This document shows, one piece after another, positions 1 to 6,168 of a stretch of 10,538 bases of DNA. Both the position numbers and the translations under genes were made by a program. The stretch lies in NCBI GenBank assembly GCA_021817625.1, contig JAKASY010000019.1, forward strand, positions 1 to 10,538. Reading direction: 5' to 3'. The stretch is from Bacillota bacterium. Lineage in GTDB: Bacteria; Bacillota_E; JAJZYS01; JAILZS01. Numbering within the stretch: position 1 is the first letter of the stretch; each line of letters opens with the position of its first letter. Under the pieces are notes generated by a model. That model saw only the letters and a list, made by a program, of their open reading frames with translations. It did not search any database and was not told the origin of the DNA.

Positions 1-336
1 GAAGCACACGAGCTCGACGGAGTCGGCGATTACCTCTCGGCAGATGAGCGAGCCCTTCATGCCCTCGTGGCCCATGGCGATGGCGTCGGAAACGGTGATC
101 GTGCGGAACTCGATGGGCGCGCCGCCGGCCTGCCGAACGCCCTCCTTGGCGCGGACCGCCAGGGGATCGAGGTGGACGTTACAAGGGGTCACCTCCGCGG
201 CGGCGTTCGCGACGCCGACGATCGGACTCCGGAAATCGGCGTCGGTGAGACCCACGGCGCGGTACATCGCCCGGTTGGGCGTCCGCTCCGGCCCGTCCAC
301 GCTTAGGCTGCTGCGCTGTCGCCAGTTATCCGCCAT
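1..336 (-). CDS. ilvD: Dihydroxy-acid dehydratase, N-terminal part (runs off the left edge)
   Basis: The first 112 residues of IlvD are visible. The enzyme dehydrates 2,3-dihydroxy-isovalerate and 2,3-dihydroxy-3-methylvalerate to the 2-keto acids in cytoplasmic valine, isoleucine and leucine synthesis. The ATG at 336 has a near-perfect AAGGAGG at 343-350, which fixes the start. Family landmarks are in order: the [18 protein letters not shown] segment (residues 18-35), VTPCNVHL with Cys52 as the expected iron-sulfur ligand, and [16 protein letters not shown] with Asp84 as the expected metal ligand, followed by [10 protein letters not shown]. Usual family length is about 550-570 residues, so some 80% of the gene lies outside the window. 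A 135-nt gap separates it from the upstream HIT gene, enough for its own promoter; a 12-bp palindrome sits in that gap. Assignment is from sequence motifs and is very secure. Confidence 0.94.
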   Translation of the reverse strand, partial: MADNWRQRSSLSVDGPERTPNRAMYRAVGLTDADFRSPIVGVANAAAEVTPCNVHLDPLAVRAKEGVRQAGGAPIEFRTITVSDAIAMGHEGMKGSLICREVIADSVELVCF

Positions 337-371
337 CGGGCGACCTCCTTGGGGGTAGGGACATGCGCCGT

Positions 372-383
372 CGACCGCGGTCG
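372..383. promoter_or_regulatory. 12-bp perfect palindrome upstream of ilvD (candidate operator)
   Basis: CGACCGCGGTCG is self-complementary and lies 35 nt upstream of the ilvD start codon, between it and the HIT gene. Position and symmetry would suit a repressor site. Short GC palindromes are common by chance in DNA this GC-rich, and no clear -35/-10 pair was found beside it. Confidence 0.25.
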
Positions 384-450
384 GACCGACGTCGTCCTAT
401 CTCCTACCACGCCGCCGCGGCGTTTCCTCCCCGCATGCCGCCGACCTTAC

Positions 451-471
451 CCCGCCGGCGCTGGCGGCGGG
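451..471 (-). terminator. Weak GC hairpin directly after the HIT stop codon
   Basis: CCCGCC (451-456) and GGCGGG (466-471) can pair around a 9-nt loop, starting at the base next to the HIT stop codon (472-474). There is no U-tract on the minus strand. It could weakly end the KNTase-HIT transcript or only slow it. Confidence 0.25.
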
Positions 472-981
472 TCACCAAGGCTCCCCCACGCTGGCGCCCG
501 GGCCGGCGGCGAGCGCGCGTCGCAGGGCCGCCGCGTAGGGCGCGCGGGCGGCAGCTGTCGTGGCCTCGCCTGGGGACGCGTAGAGGCCGTCGCCCGCGTA
601 GCGCGGCAACACATGCAGGTGATGGTGCCAGACGTCCTGCTGTCCGGCCGGCTCGTTGTGCTGGCGCGTCGACACACCCTCACAGCCGTAGGCGGCCTTC
701 ATCGCCCATGCGACACGCCTCGCCACGCTGTGGATGGCGGCTCCGTAGACGTCTGGCAGGTCGTAGAGGTTCTCGTAGTGCCGAGTCGGGACGACGAGCA
801 CGTGACCGGGGTTTCGCGGCCACCAGCGCGAGGCCACGAACGCCATGGCGCGCGACTCGCTAAGGACCACGTCAGCCTGCCGTGTGCCCTCTCCGGGCCG
901 GTCCCGCCTTACGGCCACCTCGCAGAACGGGCACTCGCAGCCGTCGGGCGCGTGCGTGTAGCGCCGGCTGCGCTCGGCCAT
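472..981 (-). CDS. HIT-family (histidine triad) nucleotide-binding protein
   Basis: This is a 169-residue cytoplasmic protein of the histidine triad superfamily, whose members hydrolyse or transfer nucleoside monophosphates from phosphoramidates, dinucleoside polyphosphates or acyl adenylates through a covalent histidine-NMP intermediate. The triad is complete: His119, His121 and His123 within QDVWHHHLHVLP, the middle one being the expected nucleophile. The family's PGHVLVVPTRHYENL strand-helix lies at 59-73. An N-terminal CECPFC (Cys17, Cys20) looks like the zinc-binding pair found in Hint/Fhit-type members. The ATG at 981 is preceded by AGGAGGTG, which decides the start although the frame stays open upstream. 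It lies 35 nt downstream of the KNTase-like gene on the same strand, so the two are probably co-transcribed. The physiological substrate cannot be read from sequence. Confidence 0.93.
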   Translation of the reverse strand: MAERSRRYTHAPDGCECPFCEVAVRRDRPGEGTRQADVVLSESRAMAFVASRWWPRNPGHVLVVPTRHYENLYDLPDVYGAAIHSVARRVAWAMKAAYGCEGVSTRQHNEPAGQQDVWHHHLHVLPRYAGDGLYASPGEATTAAARAPYAAALRRALAAGPGASVGEPW

Positions 982-1016
982 GATCGCACCTCCTGGCAGG
1001 CCTGTGCCGCGCGGTC

Positions 1017-1739
1017 CTATTTCGGGATGCCGTAGGGAACGCCCGGACGCTCCGGCGCGCCCCAGGCTCCGACCTTGTTGTGCAGGCGCGCCACGGCGGC
1101 CTCCAGGTCGCGGGGCTCGCCCCGCACCAGGGCGGCGAGCGCACCGGGCATTCCGTACCCGCGCGCGGCGGCCTCCGCCCACAGCGTGCGCGAGCTCTCG
1201 TAGGGTGCGCGGTCATGGAGCGCGATGCGCATGGCCGCGCGGTAGGCGTACTGCCAGGCGGCAAAGCGCACGCCCGGGCCGTCGCCCGCGCCCGCCTGCG
1301 AGCGCACCTTCTCCCGAAGCTCGCGCGCCGCCCACCAGCTTCGCTCGAGAGCGACAGCGAAGTGCGCGTTCGGCGTTGCGAGGTGGGCGGCGCGCACCGC
1401 CGCGAACCGCGCGTCAGGATCCCAGACGGCGCGCGTAGAGCGGTAGCAGTCCGCCTCGGCGCCCCAGTCGTCCGCCACCCGCACGGCGGCGGCCAGAAGG
1501 CGCTCGAACGGCAGGAGGTCGCACTCAACCTGGACGCCGTCCTCGATGAAGTGCTCGTCGATCGCGGGGACACCGTCGTCCGTGAGCACGATCATCTCAA
1601 GGTCTGACGCGGCATCCGTCCGCCCGTGCGCGACCGACCCGTAGCAGGCTACGGCCAGCACGTGGTGGCCGAGGGCGCGCCGGCGGTGCTCACCGATGCG
1701 CTCCGCGAGCGCCACGCGGCGTGCGCTCTCGTCCGTCAC
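1017..1739 (-). CDS. Kanamycin nucleotidyltransferase-like protein (ANT(4')-type fold)
   Basis: This is about 240 residues, close to the roughly 253 of ANT(4')-Ia. The nucleotidyltransferase signature is intact: CYGSVAHG (Gly34, Ser35) followed by ASDLEMIVLTDDG with metal-binding Asp46 and Glu48. A VQVECDLLPFERLL strand follows, as in KNTase (KVEVNF). The C-terminal half has the helical KNTase pattern, including WQYAYRAAMRIALHDRAPYESS, which parallels the MAGAMLIGLHHRICYTTS stretch of ANT(4'). Known ANT(4') enzymes adenylylate the 4'-hydroxyl of aminoglycosides; chromosomal relatives often have unknown substrates, and I could not securely place the general-base glutamate. The start is uncertain: GTG 1739 fits the family N-terminus best, GTG 1748 is an alternative, and neither has a clear ribosome site. 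The frame stays open upstream but is unrelated there. Confidence 0.85.
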   Translation of the reverse strand: MTDESARRVALAERIGEHRRRALGHHVLAVACYGSVAHGRTDAASDLEMIVLTDDGVPAIDEHFIEDGVQVECDLLPFERLLAAAVRVADDWGAEADCYRSTRAVWDPDARFAAVRAAHLATPNAHFAVALERSWWAARELREKVRSQAGAGDGPGVRFAAWQYAYRAAMRIALHDRAPYESSRTLWAEAAARGYGMPGALAALVRGEPRDLEAAVARLHNKVGAWGAPERPGVPYGIPK

Positions 1740-1758
1740 ATCGCCCACGTTCGCGCCC

Positions 1759-2414
1759 GATATCGCGTGGGGCACGGGTGCGCGCGACGGCTTCCTCGTC
1801 CTCTCGAACTCGCCCGAGACGCTCGACGACAGCGTGATGCCCGACCCCGTGGCCACCCTGTACCAGGACCTCTCGGCCTCGTCGCAGGGCGGCCCCCCGT
1901 CGCCGAGGTTCATCGCCGGCGACGTGCGCGTGTTCGTGTTCCACACAAACCGCACCACCCGCCCCCTGGACATCGGCTTCACGGTGAGAAACGCCACCCC
2001 GCGGTCCGGTCGGCTCACGTGATATCGGCGCAGCTTTGGTACGTGAACGGCCGCTGGCGCCGCGAGCTCAGGCGGTGGAACTACGGCGAGTACGGCATGG
2101 AGGTGACGTTCGCCTTCGAGGCGCCGCCGCCTTACCGGCCGTTCCGCGCGGGCCTGGCGCCGGCGTACGAGCCGCAGTCGATCCCGTGGGCGTGGTACAA
2201 CCGGACGGCCGCGCGGGCGGGCCAGGTGCCGTGGGCGGACGGGGCGGCGGGGCGGCTGCGCCTGGGAAGCCAGTACGTCCTGGCGGACGGCGTGCGCGCC
2301 GTGACCTTCACGACCACCCTCACGGCGGGGGCGTACGCGCCGCTGCGGATCGTCCTCCAGCGGGCGAGCGGAGAAGCCACGCCCGCCGGTGATTCGCTCT
2401 TGGGTCGGGTCTGA
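1759..2414 (+). pseudogene. Remnant of a secreted stalk-type protein gene: two pieces in different frames
   Basis: Two protein-like stretches lie end to end. Frame A (to a TGA at 2020-2022) reads DGFLVLSNSPETLDD, then PVATLYQDL and GDVRVFVFHTNRTTRPL. Frame B (from about 2019, stop 2412-2414, 131 residues if GTG 2019 is used) contains RRWNYGEYGMEVTFAF and VRAVTFTTTLTAGAYAPLRI. From memory of the family, secreted proteins of high-GC Bacillota have an N-terminal LFSDSPE segment, a YYHLN-type strand, and a later GNYGVLY segment followed by a PGSNLPV-like ending. The two pieces here match its beginning and end, with roughly 130 middle residues and the signal peptide missing. The 5' end runs straight into the antisense KNTase-like gene with no credible start or hydrophobic leader. 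The alternative is two small coupled genes overlapping as GTGA at 2019-2022. Decay is my preferred reading, at moderate confidence. Confidence 0.5.
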
Positions 2415-2446
2415 ACGGCGAAGGGGAGCGCCGACCACGTATGCCG

Positions 2447-2474
2447 CCGCCGGCAGGGCGGACGCGCCCGGCGG
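2447..2474 (+). terminator. Weak GC inverted repeat in the 123-nt gap before the dehydrogenase
   Basis: CCGCCGG (2447-2453) pairs with CCGGCGG (2468-2474) across a 14-nt loop, 33 nt after the remnant's stop codon. No T-tract follows. The rest of the gap 2415-2537 holds only the ribosome site of the next gene; no convincing promoter hexamers were found. Confidence 0.2.
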
Positions 2475-2537
2475 GGAATGCCTGCTCGCATGCGGTCGGC
2501 CCGCGCTTGGTCCGGCCGCCCGAGGGAGGGCAGTCGA

Positions 2538-3422
2538 ATGGCGGGAACCGTTCTGGGCATCGTCTCGCCGGGCGCCATGGGGAGCGCGCTCGGGCGCGCC
2601 TGGCAGGCTGCCGGCGCGCGCGTGGTGGCGACGACGCGTGGGCGCAGCGCTCGCACCGCCGCGCTCGCCCGCGGCCTCGACCTCCTGGACGACCTGCACG
2701 GCGTGGTCGCGGCCGCCGACGTCGTCCTGAGCGTCTGCCCACCGTCCCAGGCGCCGGACGTGGCCGAGGCGCTGGCCGATGCCGCCAAGCACACCGGCCA
2801 CCGCCCGCTCGTCGTCGACCTGAACGCGGTCGCGCCGACGACGATGGGCCACGTCGCGCAGACGCTCGCCGCCGCCTCGCTGGACGTTGTGGACGGCTCG
2901 ATCAGCGGTGGGCCGCCGACGGGGCGAGGACGGCCCACCCGGGTCTACCTGTCCGGTCCGCGAGCGGCGGAGATCGCCGGCCTCCAGGCGCCGGGGATCG
3001 CCCTCGAGGTCGTGAGCGCGCGCATCGGAGACGCGTCGGCGGTGAAGATGTGCACCGCCTCCGTGTACAAGGGATTCGCGGGCCTGCTCACCCAGGCCCT
3101 GCGCACCGCGGAGGCGAACGGTGTGACCGACCTCGTCGTCGCCGACCTGCAGGGCTCCTTCGGCAGCCGGGTCGAGGACGCCGCCGTGAACCTCGCCCTG
3201 GCCGCCAGCAAGGCCGACCGCTACCCCGCCGAGATGCGCGAGATCGCCGCGACGCAGCACGGGGCCGGCCTGGCGGGCGACCTGTTCGAGGCGATGGCGC
3301 GCCTGTTCGAGGCGGTGGACCAAACGGCGCTCGCCCAGCACACCCCTGAGGAGGCCGCCCACCTGAGCGACCTTCACGACGTCCTCGCCCAGCTCTCGAC
3401 GCGGCGGGCGGCCGCCGGCTAG
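2538..3422 (+). CDS. NAD(P)-dependent beta-hydroxyacid dehydrogenase-like oxidoreductase (6PGDH fold, DUF1932 C-terminus)
   Basis: This 294-residue cytoplasmic protein has an N-terminal Rossmann domain: VLGIVSPGAMGSALG at residues 5-19 is the dinucleotide glycine motif, and ATTRGRS after the second strand (31-37) carries an arginine that hints at NADP. VVDLNAVAP (92-100) and DGSISGGPP (119-127) correspond to the family's substrate-side loops, and Lys170 in DASAVKMCTASVYKG is the expected catalytic lysine. The helical C-terminus, including DRYPAEMREIA, is of the DUF1932 type rather than the standard 3-hydroxyisobutyrate dehydrogenase ending. The ATG at 2538 has AGGGAGGG at 2523-2530, seven bases away, which selects it over an in-frame ATG at 2478. 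The family oxidises or reduces small beta-hydroxy acids; the substrate cannot be assigned. It lies 88 nt before the CoA-ligase gene on the same strand, so co-transcription is plausible. Confidence 0.9.
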   Translation: MAGTVLGIVSPGAMGSALGRAWQAAGARVVATTRGRSARTAALARGLDLLDDLHGVVAAADVVLSVCPPSQAPDVAEALADAAKHTGHRPLVVDLNAVAPTTMGHVAQTLAAASLDVVDGSISGGPPTGRGRPTRVYLSGPRAAEIAGLQAPGIALEVVSARIGDASAVKMCTASVYKGFAGLLTQALRTAEANGVTDLVVADLQGSFGSRVEDAAVNLALAASKADRYPAEMREIAATQHGAGLAGDLFEAMARLFEAVDQTALAQHTPEEAAHLSDLHDVLAQLSTRRAAAG

Positions 3423-3476
3423 CGCGGGAGAGGCAGGAGTTCCGCCGGCCGGCGCGCAACATCCGCGCCACACGAT

Positions 3477-3494
3477 GCGCCCCCGCGTGGGCGC
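3477..3494 (+). promoter_or_regulatory. Leader hairpin just before the CoA-ligase ribosome site
   Basis: GCGCCC (3477-3482) and GGGCGC (3489-3494) pair perfectly around a 6-nt loop, ending four bases before the G-run used as ribosome site (3499-3504). It could modulate initiation. It may also be chance in GC-rich DNA. Confidence 0.2.
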
Positions 3495-3510
3495 CTCTGG
3501 GGGGATGGCG

Positions 3511-4785
3511 GTGATCTTTAGCCCTGAGGAGCGCCTCGACCGCGCCGTGCTCGAGGCCCTCCAGCTTGAGCGCCTGCGCGCCCAGCTCGCACGCGTCGCG
3601 GCGCGGGTCGGCCCCATCGCCGAGCGCTGGCGGAAGGCCGGTGTGGTGGCGGACGAGATCCGAACGCTGGCCGACGTGACGCGCCTGCCGTTCATGACGA
3701 AGCGCGACCTGCGCGACCACTACCCCATCGGCCTGTTCGGCGCGCCGCTCGCCGTGGTGGCGCGCGTTCAGGGCTCGTCCGGGACGCGCGGCAAGCCGAC
3801 GGTGGTCGGCTACTCGCGCGCCGACCTCGACCTCTGGGCGCTCCTCGTGGCGCGCTGCCTCGCCCTGGCCGGCGCGGAGCCCGGCCAGGTCCTGCACAAC
3901 GCGTACGGCTACGGCCTCTTCACGGGCGGCCTCGGCCTGCAGCAGGGGGCGGAGCGCCTGGGCCTGTGCGTCCTCCCGCTGTCCGGCGGCCAGACGCGCC
4001 GCCAGATGCTCTTCCTCCAGGACTTCCACCCCGACGGCATCGCCTGCACGCCCTCCTACCTCCTGAACCTGATGGAGAGCCTGCACACCGACGGGGTCGA
4101 GCCGCGGGAGCTCGGGCTGCGCTGGGCGATCCTCGGGGCGGAGCCCTGGTCGGAGGACATGCGGCAGGTGATCGAGGACGGCTTCGGCGTGCGCGCCGTG
4201 GACATCTACGGCCTGTCCGAGGTGATCGGCCCCGGCGTCGCGTGCGAGTGCGCCGAGGCCCAGGACGGCCTGCACGTGCAGGAGGACCACGTCCTCGTCG
4301 AGGTCGTGGACCCGAGCACGGGCACCCCTCTGCCGCCTGGCGCCGTGGGTGAGCTCGTGTTCACCACCCTCACGCGCGAGGTCTCCCCGGTTGTCCGCTA
4401 CCGCTCCGGCGACGTGGCCTCGCTCGACCCCTCGCCGTGCCGGTGCGGGCGCACGATGGTGCGCATGTCGAAGATCAAGGGGCGCACGGACGACATGCTC
4501 GTCGTGCGGGGCGTGAACGTGTTTCCATCCGAGATCGAGGCCGTCGTCTCCTCGGTCGAGGGCCTCCTGCCGGTCCACCGCATCGTCCTGCGCCGCCCGC
4601 GCGCCCTGGACGAGGTGGTCGTGCAGGTGGAGGCCGAGGGGCCGGCCGATCGCCTGGGTGAGCGCATGGAGCGTCTTCTCTTCGACCGCCTCGGCATCGG
4701 CGTGCGCGTTGAGGTTCTGGCGCCCATGGCTCTGCCGAGGTCGGAGGGAAAGGCCGTGCGGGTGGTCGACGAGCGGCGCTCCTGA
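3511..4785 (+). CDS. paaK: Phenylacetate-CoA ligase family AMP-forming enzyme
   Basis: This full-length (424 residues) cytosolic ANL-superfamily ligase forms an acyl-adenylate from ATP and an aryl-acetate-type acid and then transfers it to CoA. Motifs in order: QGSSGTRGKP (88-96, P-loop-like), AYGYGLFTGGLGL (131-143), LGAEPWSE (208-215), VDIYGLSEVIGPG (230-242), SPVVRYRSGDV (292-302), GRTDDMLVVRGVNVFPSEIE (324-343) and the C-terminal lysine Lys414 in SEGKAVRVVD. Paired cysteines ACEC (245-247) and CRCG (310-313) resemble the metal-binding cysteines of some PaaK proteins. I chose GTG 3511 because it gives MIFSPEERLDR, the usual PaaK beginning, with a G-run six bases upstream; ATG 3505 and ATG 3475 are poorer. 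No other phenylacetate pathway gene is in the window, so the substrate may be another aryl or fatty acid. The stop lies inside a tandem repeat. Confidence 0.93.
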   Translation: MIFSPEERLDRAVLEALQLERLRAQLARVAARVGPIAERWRKAGVVADEIRTLADVTRLPFMTKRDLRDHYPIGLFGAPLAVVARVQGSSGTRGKPTVVGYSRADLDLWALLVARCLALAGAEPGQVLHNAYGYGLFTGGLGLQQGAERLGLCVLPLSGGQTRRQMLFLQDFHPDGIACTPSYLLNLMESLHTDGVEPRELGLRWAILGAEPWSEDMRQVIEDGFGVRAVDIYGLSEVIGPGVACECAEAQDGLHVQEDHVLVEVVDPSTGTPLPPGAVGELVFTTLTREVSPVVRYRSGDVASLDPSPCRCGRTMVRMSKIKGRTDDMLVVRGVNVFPSEIEAVVSSVEGLLPVHRIVLRRPRALDEVVVQVEAEGPADRLGERMERLLFDRLGIGVRVEVLAPMALPRSEGKAVRVVDERRS

Positions 4786-4814
4786 GGCGGCGCTCCTGAG
4801 GCGGCGCTCCCGGA
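4773..4814 (+). repeat. Three tandem 14-bp units across the paaK-like stop codon
   Basis: GCGGCGCTCCTGAG occurs twice exactly (4773-4786, 4787-4800) and a third time with three mismatches (4801-4814). The first unit encodes the last residues and the TGA stop, and the second carries a TGA as well. Probably a replication-slippage expansion. The repeat lies between convergent genes and holds no further coding sequence. Confidence 0.85.
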
Positions 4815-4845
4815 GGCGCGGGCAGATCGGCACAGCGGCTGCGCC

Positions 4846-5991
4846 CTATAGTCGCTGTCCGCACAGCGTGAGCTGATAGAGGCGGAAGATCGAGTTGACG
4901 AAGTCCACGCCATTCGCGTAGAGAAGCCCTTGGAAGGACGCAGCGGCGCGGGTGGGCGTCGGCGTCGCGTAGCGCGTGAAGTCGCCCGGATCGACGGGGG
5001 ACACCACCGTGGCCTCGGGCACGAGCTCCACGGTCATGAGGTTCGGCCGGCTGGGGGAGGGTGTGATCGGCTGCGCCACGACGGTCAGCTGCGACCCCGT
5101 CTCCGGGAGGAAGACCTGTGGCTCGGCCGTGGCGCACAGGACGTCGATGAACGGCTCGGCATCGGCGAGCACGACCAGGGGCGGGCCATCGCCCTGCGCG
5201 ATGGGCTCGACCTCCTGCGGCAGGACGCCCGCCTTGCTGTAGAGGATGAGAGCGCCGGTTTGGGGGTCGAAGTGGCCGACCTGCGCCCCGTCTACGAACC
5301 ACACCGTGCCGTCGTCGGCGACGAACAGCTGGATGGGCGGATTGACGTCCGCGGGCAAGAGGTACTCGGCCAGCTCGAGGGTGGTCGGGTTCAGCACCGC
5401 CAGACGCTTGGTCGTGAACTCGCAGAACCAGTAGGAGAGGCCGTCCGGGGTCACGTCGCCGCCGAACGGCGCCGACTCCTCGGGCAGCGTGAAGGTTCTC
5501 AGGATGCCCGTCGTGGCGTCGAGTTGGAGGATCGCACCGGCGCCGCTGGTGCTCTCGAGCGAGATCATCAGGCTGCCGTCGCCGAGCATGCGCATGCCGC
5601 GGATGATCGACGTGATCGGGTTGACCGGCAGGTTCCAGGTCCATTGCCCGCGTCCGACGGGGTCGATGCGGTGGACGACGGCAGGCGGCGCCGTGACCCA
5701 GATGTTGCCGACGTCCTGGTCGAGCAGGTTGGCGCCCTGACCGGTGGTCAGGCCGAGGCGCGTGTCCAGGTCCCAGGTGCGCACGCTGCTGGTCGCGGGG
5801 TCAAGGTTGACCAGGGTGCCGTGGTCGCTGATCACGGACCCGGCGGACTCCGCGGTAAACCAGACGCTCGTCGCGGGGGCCACGGAGGTGACGTAGCGGT
5901 TGCCCTGCACGCTCAAGGTGGGCGCCAGTCCAAGGGTGTTCAGGTCCCAGGTCTTGAGGATCGCGTCGCCAAACTGCGGGCAGCCGGCCAT
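4846..5991 (-). CDS. Virginiamycin-B-lyase-like (Vgb/SMP-30 type) beta-propeller protein
   Basis: About 381 residues, made of repeated beta-propeller blades. Recurring units include TLVNLDPATSSVRTWDLD, GAILQLDATTGILRTFTLP, LAVLNPTTLELAEYLLP, DGTVWFVDGAQVGHFDPQTG and related strands, the G-x-I-x-x-x-D-P-x-T-G plus lW-F pattern of streptogramin-lyase-like repeats. The His/Glu catalytic cluster of true Vgb is not evident, so a structural or binding role is more likely than lyase activity. The tail after the blades contains a short TPTPT run. No signal peptide or membrane segment is visible with any start, though such proteins are often exported. The start is unclear: ATG 5991 is the first good codon, but a strong AAGGGAGG lies 17 nt upstream of it, too far for ideal spacing; GTG 6042 would add 17 residues and a CTG at 6000 fits the spacing better. 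It converges on the paaK-like gene with a 60-nt gap. Confidence 0.78.
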   Translation of the reverse strand: MAGCPQFGDAILKTWDLNTLGLAPTLSVQGNRYVTSVAPATSVWFTAESAGSVISDHGTLVNLDPATSSVRTWDLDTRLGLTTGQGANLLDQDVGNIWVTAPPAVVHRIDPVGRGQWTWNLPVNPITSIIRGMRMLGDGSLMISLESTSGAGAILQLDATTGILRTFTLPEESAPFGGDVTPDGLSYWFCEFTTKRLAVLNPTTLELAEYLLPADVNPPIQLFVADDGTVWFVDGAQVGHFDPQTGALILYSKAGVLPQEVEPIAQGDGPPLVVLADAEPFIDVLCATAEPQVFLPETGSQLTVVAQPITPSPSRPNLMTVELVPEATVVSPVDPGDFTRYATPTPTRAAASFQGLLYANGVDFVNSIFRLYQLTLCGQRL

Positions 5992-6106
5992 CTGCGCCAG
6001 CGCCACCACCTCCCTTGCGGGCAAGCTATGGCGGCTGTCCACCAGGTGTTACCGCTCGGCGCGCCGGGTCCGCGGACAGAGGGTGCGAGGCCGACGGCGG
6101 ACGCAT

Positions 6107-6133
6107 AGCCGGCCGCCCCGGCGGCGGCCGGCT
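6107..6133 (-). terminator. Perfect 11-bp GC hairpin after the amidohydrolase
   Basis: AGCCGGCCGCC (6107-6117) pairs exactly with GGCGGCCGGCT (6123-6133) around a 5-nt loop, 35 nt past the amidohydrolase stop on the minus strand. It lacks a U-tract, as many terminators in high-GC genomes do. It would separate the amidohydrolase transcript from the propeller gene. The rest of 5992-6168 holds no gene, only a possible ribosome site near 6008-6015. Confidence 0.55.
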
Positions 6134-6168
6134 GGAGCACGATGGCTTGGGCTGCGCCGCGCGGCGCG

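Noticed and set aside
337..471. T-box or attenuator leader for ilvD
   Set aside because: No specifier/antiterminator features or leader peptide rich in Leu/Ile/Val codons could be recognised in 135 nt.
1017..3695. A minus-strand open frame of 892 codons
   Set aside because: Only its C-terminal part (to about 1748) looks like protein. The rest is antisense to the secreted-protein remnant, the dehydrogenase and the start of the CoA ligase, and is arginine/proline-rich as expected of a GC-rich shadow frame.
3088..4833. A minus-strand open frame of 581 codons opposite the CoA ligase
   Set aside because: Its composition (His/Arg/Ala runs, no motifs) is that of an antisense shadow; the plus strand encodes a complete PaaK-family protein.
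4832..4858. ACAGCG/CGCTGT inverted repeat between the convergent genes, considered as a two-way terminator
   Set aside because: Only a 6-bp stem with a 15-nt loop that overlaps the end of the propeller gene, with no T-tract on either side.
4930..6108. A plus-strand open frame of 392 codons opposite the propeller gene
   Set aside because: Rich in Arg/Gly/Val/His without repeats, whereas the minus strand shows regular propeller blades.
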